Assembly (NCBI RefSeq): GCF_013817205.1
Contig: NZ_JACDDD010000015.1
Location: forward strand, 1 to 52,744
Length of the DNA stretch: 52,744 nt
Reading direction: 5' to 3'
From: Polaromonas sp.
GTDB lineage: Bacteria; Pseudomonadota; Gammaproteobacteria; Burkholderiales; Burkholderiaceae_C
The position numbers and the translations under genes are program-made. This document shows positions 9,168-17,378 of this stretch, in pieces. Each line of letters opens with the position of its first letter. Position 1 is the first letter of the stretch. The notes under the pieces are model-generated. The model was not told where the DNA came from and made no database searches. It saw only the letters and a program-made list of their open reading frames with translations.

Positions 9168-10321
9168 ACCGAAGCCCCCGATATTCGTCGTGCGGCATAA
9201 GGAAGGCGAACAGCGCAATTTCCTGCCACGCCATCAACAACAAGACGAAGCCCGTTTCCATAAGTCCATGAACGGCAATCGCCACCATCACTTCGGGCGT
9301 GGTTAAGAAACAGATTGAGGGAGTAGTTACCCGGCATCAGAGGCAATGTTGGAACCTCGAACATGACGCGGTAGCTACCCGGTTTATCGCCCACTCGTAT
9401 GTAGTCAGAAAGAATCAAAATCTCCCAGCCAATGCCAATACGCAGTATTTCTATAGAAATTGCGCAGTCAACCGCACCTGCCTCGTGGATATCCACCGGA
9501 AGTTGAATATGAGTGGTCTCCCCCGAGCGCACCAGATACTCCTCAGGTAACGATGCGCCAAAGCTTGCCCCGGAGGCCGAGGGTTTCGGTAACTTCAAAT
9601 AGTGCACCACCGCCTGATCACTTGGCCCAACAAATGAAAAGGTTCCCGCATCAATTACACAGGCGGTCTCGCATAGCTTTACGATGGCCGCCCAATCATG
9701 TGTCACAAGAACCCCAGAAGCGCCACCCAAAAGCCGCTCCCGCATGCGGCGCCAGCATTTGGCCTGAAAGTGCTCGTCTCCCACGGACAACAATTCATCG
9801 ATGAGGTAAATCTCGTGCTGATAGGCAGTCGCCACCGAGAAATAAAGGCGCGCCGCCATCCCGGAGGAATAAGTGCGGACACGCTGATCAAAAGCATCGT
9901 CCAACTCAGAGAACTCCAGGATATCTTCCAGAACAGCTGACAAGTCGACAGTTTCCACCCCCATCATGCGCAGGTAACGCACGGCATACTCTCGCCCAGT
10001 CAGATTCGGATTACCCATGCCTCCCAGCTCAAACAATCCGGCGACCAAGCCAAATACATCGATTTGACCACGCGTCGGCATATAGACTTGTCCAAGCAGG
10101 CGCAACAAGGTGCTTTTGCCCGCCCCATTACGTCCGAGGATACCCAGTATCTTGCCGCGCGGCACTTCCAGCGATATGTCTCGCAGCGCCTCGATTACAG
10201 GCCCCTTGCCATCGTCGGCCGAGCCCAGCAAAAGGCGCCAGACGCGTAAATCACGCTGCACGGCAAACGTTTTCGCGACGCCGGTGCAGCGTAAGGCGAT
10301 GTCGGATGCACCCATGCTCAT
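9164..10321 (-). CDS. Second Wzt-like ABC ATPase with beta-rich C-terminus
   Basis: A 385-residue ATPase next to wzt. All catalytic elements are present: Walker A GRNGAGKST, signature YSSGMAARL, Walker B IYLIDELLSVGD and H-loop VTHDW. The LFELGGMGNPNLTGRE segment is typical of polysaccharide exporters. The C-terminal part (about 245-385) is beta-rich and again Wzt_C-like, but differs from its neighbour. ATG codons at 10321 and 10315 are both possible starts. Together with the one Wzm it could form a heterodimeric exporter, or it could serve a different cap. Two intact Wzt-like genes for one permease is not the usual layout. Confidence 0.85.
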   Translation of the reverse strand: MSMGASDIALRCTGVAKTFAVQRDLRVWRLLLGSADDGKGPVIEALRDISLEVPRGKILGILGRNGAGKSTLLRLLGQVYMPTRGQIDVFGLVAGLFELGGMGNPNLTGREYAVRYLRMMGVETVDLSAVLEDILEFSELDDAFDQRVRTYSSGMAARLYFSVATAYQHEIYLIDELLSVGDEHFQAKCWRRMRERLLGGASGVLVTHDWAAIVKLCETACVIDAGTFSFVGPSDQAVVHYLKLPKPSASGASFGASLPEEYLVRSGETTHIQLPVDIHEAGAVDCAISIEILRIGIGWEILILSDYIRVGDKPGSYRVMFEVPTLPLMPGNYSLNLFLNHARSDGGDCRSWTYGNGLRLVVDGVAGNCAVRLPYAARRISGASV

Positions 10322-10327
10322 CGAGAA

Positions 10328-12037
10328 TTATTCCCTGGTCCGCAACAGCGACTCGCCTGCCAGCAAAGCGCTATAAATTTGATCGAAACGCTTCCCGGCT
10401 GCTTCGGCGGAGTGCCACTTGAGGGCAAACTCACGACTGCGCTGGCCGATTTCAAGCCGCTTTGCCGGGTTAGAAATAAGATCGCGCAATATACCCTCTA
10501 TGGTGTGCGGCGTAGCACTGATAATTGGCAGCTCGTTGGCATATTCTGGAATCTCCTCGCGAAGGCTTTCCAGCCACTCAGGGCGAATAAAGCAGATAAC
10601 TGGCTTGCCCAGCATCATTGCCTCGCGGGCGTTGGCGCCAAACCAGCCGTACGTCAACATGTCCAGAAAGATGTCCGCCTGAACTTGCAAGAAGCGAACT
10701 TCTATATTCGGAATGCCAGTGGGCTCAATGAGGTCGATCGGCAAGCCCTCAGCACGCAAGCGCTCGATGACCGGCATGTAAACGTGGGTCGACTTGATAT
10801 TGACGCCATCGGTGCGCGTCCGCTCCTCACGGTTCCCAACCGCGTGATACAGCCTGACGCCCCCGCTCCCCAACACAGGCCGTAGGTAGTTCGGTGGGAC
10901 TTCCAGGCCCGGGTTCCATACCTCCGAATCCAGACAATAGAACTCCGGCACCTCATGCACCCGCGGGTCATCGTTGTAGTCAACTCGATTTCCGCCCAAG
11001 GTGCACTGAAAATCGGCTACGGAGTTGCGAAACTTCCCCCACTTCAGATTACGCTCATCATTACAGACTGTTGGCTCATTCTGCCAACGGCAGATCGCGC
11101 AGACTGACTCTGGGCCCCACTTGGAAAACGATGTTTGCGACACGCCATCCAGGCATCCGTTGTTGGAGTAAACAATCTTCTTGCCCAGATCTTTCAGCAG
11201 GTAAATCTCGGCGCCCTCGCCAGCCTCACTGGTCGCTGCACTTTGAAGAGCCCAGCCGAACGCTATGCAGTGCGTATTTGCGAAGTGCATCACGTCGTAG
11301 CGGTACAACCCCGCAAGGTAAAAGCCGAGTTCGCCGTTCAGGGTATGAGCAACATCGCCGCCCAAACGAAAATCCTCCCCATGGTAATAAATCTGCGATG
11401 AGGGGTTGGTGTCCCAGTTGTAAACATCCGCTTGCCATCCCAGCTTACGCAGTCCACGCGACAGGTACCAGTTGTTGTAGTAGGCTTGGCCGCAAAAAAG
11501 CACGCGAGGCGCAGCCACCGCCTCGAAAGCCGGCCTTAACGTAAGAGCAGAAGCGTGGAGGAAGCGAAACTCAGCAAGGAGGTCTGCGGTTTCCACCACG
11601 CCGGGAGGATCTGGCGCCAGACCTGCGCAAGTGCGCACCAGGCGTCTAAGCTCAAGTGCGTTTGTTTCGGAGTTCAGAGTCCCCTTGGCTCTTCTAACGC
11701 TTATATCCGCACAAAAATCGTGAACGGTTCTAGGTAACTGCAGCAAGCGCTGCATCGCCTGCGCCAAGTCAACCTTCAACTCAGCGTGGAGTTCGGTTTT
11801 GATTTCAGTTTTGAGGGCAACCTTGAGCTCGGCGTGGAGTTCAGCCTTGAGCTCTGCCTTGAGTTCGGCCTTGAGATTCGCTCGCACCGAAGCAATCTCC
11901 GACTGCACATAGCTGGATTGCAAAAATGCGCTTTTGATGCGTTTCAGGATTACGAATTTCAACGGCAGCCCCATACTTAATGGAGGAGTGTAAGCCATTG
12001 TGAGTGCGCGACGGCATGCTCTCAGCCGCTGGATCAC
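10328..12037 (-). CDS. Glycosyltransferase with N-terminal (KAEL)n helix
   Basis: A 569-residue protein read from GTG 12037. In-frame ATGs at 11998 and 11974 are alternatives and none has a clear ribosome site. Residues 54-91 form a low-complexity charged helix of about nine four-residue units (KAEL, HAEL, KVAL, KTEI). Residues about 150-560 look like a GT-B fold: a Rossmann-like start (PRVLFCGQAYYNNWYLSRGL), and near the end DIFLDMLTYGWFGANAREAMMLGKP, where the acidic and glycine residues resemble the donor-binding site of GT4-type enzymes. It probably extends the O-antigen in the cytoplasm. The helix may mediate oligomerisation or membrane contact. Confidence 0.7.
   Translation of the reverse strand: MIQRLRACRRALTMAYTPPLSMGLPLKFVILKRIKSAFLQSSYVQSEIASVRANLKAELKAELKAELHAELKVALKTEIKTELHAELKVDLAQAMQRLLQLPRTVHDFCADISVRRAKGTLNSETNALELRRLVRTCAGLAPDPPGVVETADLLAEFRFLHASALTLRPAFEAVAAPRVLFCGQAYYNNWYLSRGLRKLGWQADVYNWDTNPSSQIYYHGEDFRLGGDVAHTLNGELGFYLAGLYRYDVMHFANTHCIAFGWALQSAATSEAGEGAEIYLLKDLGKKIVYSNNGCLDGVSQTSFSKWGPESVCAICRWQNEPTVCNDERNLKWGKFRNSVADFQCTLGGNRVDYNDDPRVHEVPEFYCLDSEVWNPGLEVPPNYLRPVLGSGGVRLYHAVGNREERTRTDGVNIKSTHVYMPVIERLRAEGLPIDLIEPTGIPNIEVRFLQVQADIFLDMLTYGWFGANAREAMMLGKPVICFIRPEWLESLREEIPEYANELPIISATPHTIEGILRDLISNPAKRLEIGQRSREFALKWHSAEAAGKRFDQIYSALLAGESLLRTRE
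11768..11878 (-). repeat. 12-bp imperfect tandem repeat coding for KAEL units
   Basis: About nine imperfect 12-base units (consensus on the plus strand near TTGAGTTCGGCC) lie inside the glycosyltransferase gene. Each codes for four residues, so gain or loss of a unit keeps the frame. Unit variants include TTGAGCTCTGCC and TTGAGATTCGCT. Confidence 0.85.
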
Positions 12038-12053
12038 CCAATGAAAGTCGCCT

Positions 12054-12761
12054 TTAGCGTCTTCTTTCGATCCAGGCGCCTACCGCTGATGCACCATGGT
12101 TCATCAGGGCGTCCACAATCGAAAGGCCCGGGACAAACTCGTTGACCCCGGCTTGCGAATAAACTGGATGCACAAATTCTTGCCGAACCAGCTGGATTCC
12201 CGATTCCTTGAAAACGGACTCATCCTGGTATCCATCAGCACCACCACCACACATGTACGCCGCACCCCCTACCGCATGAGTGAGTGAGCAAAGTAATTCA
12301 TTGGAACGGCCTGTCCCCCGCAGGTCTGAACTGCGGCGCATCTTGGTGGCGTCCAATCCCAAATGCTGTGCCAGCACAGTGACGGCATGGATGTTGTAAG
12401 CGGCAACATTTGCCTCGGCATTCTTCAGCAAAGGTTCAACGACATCCATCGTGCTTTTGTAGTGAGGATGTTTACGATAACTGGACTCCAGGCTCCGGAA
12501 AATTTTCAACCGCCATGGATGGGTGGTCAGGAAGTTCATCTGGTTGATGTCACGAGTACCGTGATAATCCCGATCAATCGCAGCACTCGCCCAGGAATCT
12601 GCACCGCCTACGATTATCCTGACGCGATTCGACCAACTACCGCCTGTTTTTGGAAACTGCACATCATCAAGAAACACAAAAATGTCGGACCGCGCAATTT
12701 TGTCGAAATAACCCAACCACGGAAAAAAATTAGGCTGATGGATTGCAACGAGTCGGGTCAC
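12054..12761 (-). CDS. WbqC-like family protein
   Basis: A 235-residue protein with the WbqC family signature. It starts LVAIHQPNFFPWLGYF, followed by DIFVFLDDVQF, a WSNRVRI segment and WRLKIFRSLESSY. The family is widespread in O-antigen and capsule loci. Its chemistry is not firmly established, though roles in building unusual amino-acylated or formylated sugars have been proposed from context. The start overlaps the previous gene (ATGA at 12758-12761), placing it in a translationally coupled run of five genes with two formyltransferases and two deacetylase-like proteins. Confidence 0.88.
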   Translation of the reverse strand: MTRLVAIHQPNFFPWLGYFDKIARSDIFVFLDDVQFPKTGGSWSNRVRIIVGGADSWASAAIDRDYHGTRDINQMNFLTTHPWRLKIFRSLESSYRKHPHYKSTMDVVEPLLKNAEANVAAYNIHAVTVLAQHLGLDATKMRRSSDLRGTGRSNELLCSLTHAVGGAAYMCGGGADGYQDESVFKESGIQLVRQEFVHPVYSQAGVNEFVPGLSIVDALMNHGASAVGAWIERRR

Positions 12762-13420
12762 TGCTGACCTTCGATATAAAAACGACGTCCATGCAATTCA
12801 ACGTAAACGTTGTTGTACCCAGGCATGCCCGTTGCCCTCAGCCGCCGATTAAATTCATCAAGAGACATCGTGCTGTCCACCCTGCACATCTCCAGAAACA
12901 TTCTTCTGGTCGATTTGCGAGTACCCCAAGAAATACTATCCAATCGCGTGGGCGTATTGCCGTCCCTTAGCCCATCAAAAAGGCGCTTCACCAGAACAAG
13001 TCCTGCCAAATTAGCGCTCTCTAGCAACGTGGCCGGCGTGGCATGCGGCGGCACTTCAAATAACTCAACATCAACGATAGGCCCGGCATCAACGCGGGCT
13101 GTCATGCAATGCATTGTCGCGCCGTATTCCTTGGCTCCATCGTATACCGCAAAATGATGAGGGTCGCGCCCCGGATAAGCAGGTGATGCGGCATGAACAT
13201 TCAATGCAAGTAAGCCCGGAAGATCCAGAATGGCTGGGGGCACAATAACCCCAGTGCCAAAAGATAATAGCAAGTCAGACTTTTTCTCATGGGCTTTTTT
13301 GAGGGCGTCCAAGTCGTTGACGATTTGTGCCTCCAGAGCCACGCCTGCCTCTGCAGCGAGTTTGATGGCAGACGCGCCCAGCGCTGGCGGCATCAGCAAT
13401 ATCGCTCGCAATTTGCTCAT
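12758..13420 (-). CDS. Formyltransferase-fold protein (short form)
   Basis: A 220-residue protein with the formyl-transferase N-terminal fold. The catalytic triad can be read: Asn and His in LNVHAASPAYPGRDP near residue 73, and Asp in ARVDAGPIVD near residue 108. These correspond to the N-x-H and D-x-G motifs of the 10-formyl-tetrahydrofolate enzymes. It lacks the OB-like C-terminal domain of Fmt. Related enzymes N-formylate amino sugars of O-antigens, so a nucleotide-linked or lipid-linked amino sugar is the likely substrate. It overlaps both neighbours by four bases (ATGA), directly downstream of a deacetylase-like gene. Confidence 0.82.
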   Translation of the reverse strand: MSKLRAILLMPPALGASAIKLAAEAGVALEAQIVNDLDALKKAHEKKSDLLLSFGTGVIVPPAILDLPGLLALNVHAASPAYPGRDPHHFAVYDGAKEYGATMHCMTARVDAGPIVDVELFEVPPHATPATLLESANLAGLVLVKRLFDGLRDGNTPTRLDSISWGTRKSTRRMFLEMCRVDSTMSLDEFNRRLRATGMPGYNNVYVELHGRRFYIEGQQ

Positions 13421-14790
13421 ATTTCCGCCTCACCTGCGGTAACCGTATTCAGGTTCTGCTTAAACTTCAACCAACGCTCTGTCAAGGAAGTGGAGTTATG
13501 GGTAGCACTCTCCGGAAGTCGTTCTTTCAGATCGCCATTTTCCGTGTTGCAAGTTGACAGCCCGATAGTTTGGAGATCCCCTACTCCGTCGTAGCTGAGT
13601 GTCGACGTCTTGCCCCACGCGGCCAAAGACGCAATGATCTGGCAAAGATAAACACAGCCGCCTTGAAGCCGTCCATACTCGACCGGCGCGCGGCCATGTA
13701 CCAACTGGGTGCGCACAGCAATCCATTCCAAATGGTTTGTAGAGTCGACGCCTGATACCCCCTTCCACGACTCATCAAACACAGCAGAGAAAAGTTGCCA
13801 TCCCTCCAATGACAAGGACGGATCTTCGAAGAGCATATCGATCTGGGCAGCTGGTACCTGCCACTGGTTGTGCATCATCGCTTTACACAGTCTATTGATC
13901 TGACTTTCATGCAACCGCCAGAGCTCCCCAAAGAGGGCTTCGAATTGCCCGCTCATCCACAACATGTCGCAGAATTGATAACGCTCGGGGTTGAGTGGTC
14001 GCATAAAGGCGAGTGAGACGGAGGCACCCGAAAGATTCTCACGACCGTGTACATCGAGCCCATCATCGTAAAGTTGCATAGTCGCCTTGGCGCGACCGTA
14101 AACGCTGCGAAAGATCCGCTGGCGTGGTGGAGAGACCTTGTCTTGCCACCAGCCGGGATGTGTCAGAACCTGAAGACAGGGATCGGCCGCTTCAGCCAGC
14201 ACATCCGGCAAGCGTCTGAAACGCCAGTATCCGTTCGAGTCTGAACAATAGGGCACTTCTGCTTTCAATCGACCAGAATAGCAATTCAACAATCCGCCAT
14301 AGACCTCCGCATCGCAGGCCAAATGTGACGCAGCAGGGTTATGGAAGCTGAAAACCGATGGTTTCACGCCGTACAGGCCCTCGAGAAGCGCCGCCTCGCG
14401 CTGCACGTGCGCTGACAGACTATCTTCATCAACAACGTCATGGAAGGCCGCATCGAAGTGCAGACCTATCTTGTGCCCCATCTCCAATATTTCCCTGACA
14501 AGTCGATATTGGCTTCGCTCGAACAAGTTATAAAACTCGCAATGAGGATTGAGAAAATATGTGGCACGCACGCCCTCGGCAGCTTCAACAGTCGCGAGCG
14601 CGTGCGCTCGATTCAAAGAGTAATCACAATCGTGTCGCCACAGAACAAAGCGGCTTGCCCACGGAATTTCGTCGTAGGATGCAAAAACAAAATTCAGCTT
14701 GGCAAGTTTCAATAATTCGCGATAGGCATTGACCGTGAAATCAGTATCACTTGGCTTGCTGTTCAGAGGATGATTCTTGGTAGAGATCAC
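13417..14790 (-). CDS. Polysaccharide deacetylase-like protein with C-terminal extension
   Basis: A 457-residue protein. Residues about 40-250 resemble the NodB/CE4 deacetylase barrel: LWRHDCDYSLN carries the paired aspartates expected for metal and base, GLHFDAAFHD carries His and Asp, and VFSFHNPA gives a further conserved histidine. The rest (about 260-457) is not recognised. No signal peptide is seen, so a cytoplasmic sugar substrate is more likely than peptidoglycan. Four-base overlaps couple it to formyltransferase genes on both sides, suggesting that it exposes an amine that is then formylated. This is inference from order, not a demonstrated activity. Confidence 0.7.
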   Translation of the reverse strand: MISTKNHPLNSKPSDTDFTVNAYRELLKLAKLNFVFASYDEIPWASRFVLWRHDCDYSLNRAHALATVEAAEGVRATYFLNPHCEFYNLFERSQYRLVREILEMGHKIGLHFDAAFHDVVDEDSLSAHVQREAALLEGLYGVKPSVFSFHNPAASHLACDAEVYGGLLNCYSGRLKAEVPYCSDSNGYWRFRRLPDVLAEAADPCLQVLTHPGWWQDKVSPPRQRIFRSVYGRAKATMQLYDDGLDVHGRENLSGASVSLAFMRPLNPERYQFCDMLWMSGQFEALFGELWRLHESQINRLCKAMMHNQWQVPAAQIDMLFEDPSLSLEGWQLFSAVFDESWKGVSGVDSTNHLEWIAVRTQLVHGRAPVEYGRLQGGCVYLCQIIASLAAWGKTSTLSYDGVGDLQTIGLSTCNTENGDLKERLPESATHNSTSLTERWLKFKQNLNTVTAGEAEI

Positions 14791-15710
14791 GTCAGTCTCT
14801 TTCTGATCGACGTGATGTAACGATTCGGAGCGCCCTCAACATCCCCCTCAATCTGCACTTTCCGGATTATTAACTTGCCAGAACCACACGCGACTACGAT
14901 ATGGCCTTGAGCAACATGGGTCACCTGCCCAGAAACTGCGCAAAACACTTCTCCATCCTCCAGTAGCGCCGCGTCCCAGATAATCATCCGCTGGCCTTCG
15001 TATCCACAATATGCCCCAGCATACGGCTTGTTGCTGGCGTTAATCAACCTCAAGACCTCCAATGCTGTTCGATCCCAATCGATCCGGCCGTCTTCTGGCC
15101 GCCGCGGGTAACAGCGGAGGGCGTGCTCAGGGTTCTTTGACTGGGCCTCCAACACATAGCCAGGGTTCGCTTCTAGCTGATCTAAAGCTTCGATGAAAAC
15201 TAGCGGGATACGCTTTGTCATCCACGCCCAAGCTTCTGTGACCGTGCTGCTATTCAAAAGATCAAAATAATCACGGGCGATGATATCCCCGCTGTCCAAC
15301 TCGCCGCCAACCATCTTGTGCACGCAGAGACCTATACGATCTTCGCCATTAAGTATCGCCCATGCTTGACATGCGTTTCCGCGATAACGGGGTAAGTCGC
15401 CGCCGTGGGCGTTAAGAATGCCATGCGGAAAGAGCGCAACGACCGAACTTGGAACCAGGCCAGTGTAGTTGTAGCTAACACCAATATCTGCGGCTGCAGC
15501 CCGAAGAAGTTCTCGATGCTCTGCGATGCGTGGCCCCACAGCAAAAGAAGCATTTAAAGATACCGCTAACATCTCAAAGTCAGTGATTGTTCGCGTGTAT
15601 TCAGGAGCTTCTTTCGCGGTGATTATGCTAACTATCTGATGCCCAGCGTTTTCCAAAGCCAAAGCGGCGTCATACAGTATCTCTGAACGTCCAATGAGGG
15701 CGATCTTCAT
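14787..15710 (-). CDS. Sugar N-formyltransferase (Fmt/ArnA-like)
   Basis: A 307-residue protein with both formyltransferase domains. The N-terminal half has ILNAHGGDLPRYRG near residue 98 and GGELDSGDII near 135, matching the N-x-H, LPxxRG and D-x-G motifs that hold catalytic Asn, His and Asp. CYPRRPEDGRIDW near residue 210 opens the Formyl_trans_C-like domain. The length equals Fmt, but there is no def or rRNA-methylase partner, and the setting is an O-antigen locus. A 10-formyl-THF-dependent formylation of a UDP- or dTDP-amino sugar is therefore the best call. It is the second formyltransferase in the locus. Confidence 0.85.
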   Translation of the reverse strand: MKIALIGRSEILYDAALALENAGHQIVSIITAKEAPEYTRTITDFEMLAVSLNASFAVGPRIAEHRELLRAAAADIGVSYNYTGLVPSSVVALFPHGILNAHGGDLPRYRGNACQAWAILNGEDRIGLCVHKMVGGELDSGDIIARDYFDLLNSSTVTEAWAWMTKRIPLVFIEALDQLEANPGYVLEAQSKNPEHALRCYPRRPEDGRIDWDRTALEVLRLINASNKPYAGAYCGYEGQRMIIWDAALLEDGEVFCAVSGQVTHVAQGHIVVACGSGKLIIRKVQIEGDVEGAPNRYITSIRKRLT

Positions 15711-16465
15711 TGCCGATCTTCCTTGCAGAAGCTGCCATTGCGTCCGAAATTGAGTACTTTCATCAAGCTGCTCCGCGTGCCTTCACCTTCGTAGCGGTGC
15801 TTGATCATTTCCCCAGGGGTTTGGTGCAAGTGACGTGTTCGCTCATAGCGTTCGACTTCTTCTGAATTTAAAAACACGTGAATCGGATGGAAATTGAAAA
15901 TAATAAGACTTTCCCTAGCGTCCTCCAGCGTCGGTATATTGAGCGCCATCTTCATCGCAACGTTGTCTTGCCAGCAGTGGGGGACAACCGTGAGCCCGCC
16001 CCATAATCTCCAAGGCGTCAGCCTCGAAATACGATTGAATGGAATGAATACATTGCTGGCATGAGTAATTCCACGACTTATAAATAAGTCAACCAATCGC
16101 TCACTTTGCGTAAGTGAGTGAGATCGAACGGCTTTTGCAGAAGGCGCCAAGTCGTGGAGCACTGATAGCACATCGCCGGCATTCGTACCGGCAGTTAAAT
16201 CTCCGCCCAACAGTGGATTAAAGTTGGGATGTATCCCGACTTGGTGTCGTCCACTACCTACTAGCCGCTGAACTGCCGGGCTCTGGTGGGTTATGAACCA
16301 AGTGGCAGGAACTGCGTGCCCCTCGAGCAGACTTAGCGTGTCGGTAATCACATCATCGTGGGCCCAATCTACATCAAATGAAAGGAATATCCTGCCTTTC
16401 CACGAAGCTTCGTCGTCGACATCTATTTCGTTTATCAGACCGAAGTGGGGGTCGAATGACGCCAT
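15707..16465 (-). CDS. WbmS-like polysaccharide deacetylase family protein
   Basis: A 252-residue protein of the deacetylase fold. FLSFDVDWAHDDVI near residue 28 holds the metal and base aspartates. QVGIHPNFNP near 75 and VRSHSLTQS near 113 hold further conserved histidine and arginine, and FNFHPIHVFLN near 190 closes the barrel. This pattern resembles the WbmS-type proteins of Bordetella O-antigen loci. No export signal is present. It overlaps the downstream formyltransferase by ATGA, giving a second deacetylase/formyltransferase pair. The exact substrate is unknown. Confidence 0.75.
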   Translation of the reverse strand: MASFDPHFGLINEIDVDDEASWKGRIFLSFDVDWAHDDVITDTLSLLEGHAVPATWFITHQSPAVQRLVGSGRHQVGIHPNFNPLLGGDLTAGTNAGDVLSVLHDLAPSAKAVRSHSLTQSERLVDLFISRGITHASNVFIPFNRISRLTPWRLWGGLTVVPHCWQDNVAMKMALNIPTLEDARESLIIFNFHPIHVFLNSEEVERYERTRHLHQTPGEMIKHRYEGEGTRSSLMKVLNFGRNGSFCKEDRQ

Positions 16466-16488
16466 TTCTATACCTCCGAAACCGCAAG

Positions 16489-17373
16489 TTAAGTGTTGGG
16501 TAAAGAGATTATTGATCTCATACCCATAGGAAACGAAGTCATCTCCCGATTCAACAAAGCGCGCACCGCACCGTGATCAGCCACCAACATCTCCTCTCGA
16601 CCCACCACTTGTTCGAACTTTGGTTGAATCCCCAGCAGCTTGCCGGCAGTTTCCGCAATCTCTCGTATTGAAACAACGTCTGGACCGGCAACATTCAGTA
16701 TTTGCGATCCAACCGATGACGCTAGTAGGGCACCAATGATTTCCGAAGCATCATCAACATGAATCGGATTGATCTTGAGTCCCCCGTTTCCAGCTATCTG
16801 TACAGGCAAACGCTCACGCACCCTGTCTATCAATCTGGCAATCAGTTTTTCTGGCGCTTGATCTGGTCCATATATGAAAAATGGGCGAAGGATTGTGGTG
16901 TGCAGTATGGTTGAATATGCCTCTGCAAGCAGTTCAGCCGCCCGTTTACTTCTAAAGTAATACGCCAGATTACCTATGGGCGGGCGTAGTGGAGTCTGTT
17001 CATCAATAACTGAAGTGGCAGGTTGGTATAAACCGCCGCTAGAAGCAAGGATAAATTGCGATGCCCCCGCTTGATGCGCATACTGTAGAAGTAGTGCGGT
17101 TGTTCCAGTATTTAACCAGAAAACCTCCAGAGCGCGTTCTGGAAAATCCCGATAATTTCTGGATTGCGCAAGATGCACCACAGCATCGATACGCTTGGGT
17201 AATTTAGTAATTGACCAGTCACGCGATAAATCAATCGCGTGATAGACCACGCCTTCAGCTTTAGCGTGTGGTTCTAGACGAACAATCGCATGAACCTCGT
17301 AATGATTTCGGAGCTTTTTAAGGACTGCCGAACCGAGATGTCCAGACGATCCGGTAATTAATATTTTCCGCAT
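16489..17373 (-). CDS. NAD-dependent epimerase/dehydratase (extended SDR)
   Basis: A 294-residue protein starting at ATG 17373 (MRKILITGSSGHLGS), preceded by the ribosome site GAGCAAG and five bases after the AsnB stop. A longer in-frame start at 17397 would overlap that gene. It has the dinucleotide motif GxxGxxG, LASSGGLY for the catalytic serine region and YFRSK for the YxxxK pair, then RPFFIYGPDQ. It should act on a nucleotide sugar in the cytoplasm. Which step (4-keto reduction, epimerisation or dehydration) cannot be told. It may prepare the amino sugar used by the deacetylase and formyltransferase genes that follow. Confidence 0.82.
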   Translation of the reverse strand: MRKILITGSSGHLGSAVLKKLRNHYEVHAIVRLEPHAKAEGVVYHAIDLSRDWSITKLPKRIDAVVHLAQSRNYRDFPERALEVFWLNTGTTALLLQYAHQAGASQFILASSGGLYQPATSVIDEQTPLRPPIGNLAYYFRSKRAAELLAEAYSTILHTTILRPFFIYGPDQAPEKLIARLIDRVRERLPVQIAGNGGLKINPIHVDDASEIIGALLASSVGSQILNVAGPDVVSIREIAETAGKLLGIQPKFEQVVGREEMLVADHGAVRALLNREMTSFPMGMRSIISLPNT

Positions 17374-17378
17374 CTTGC

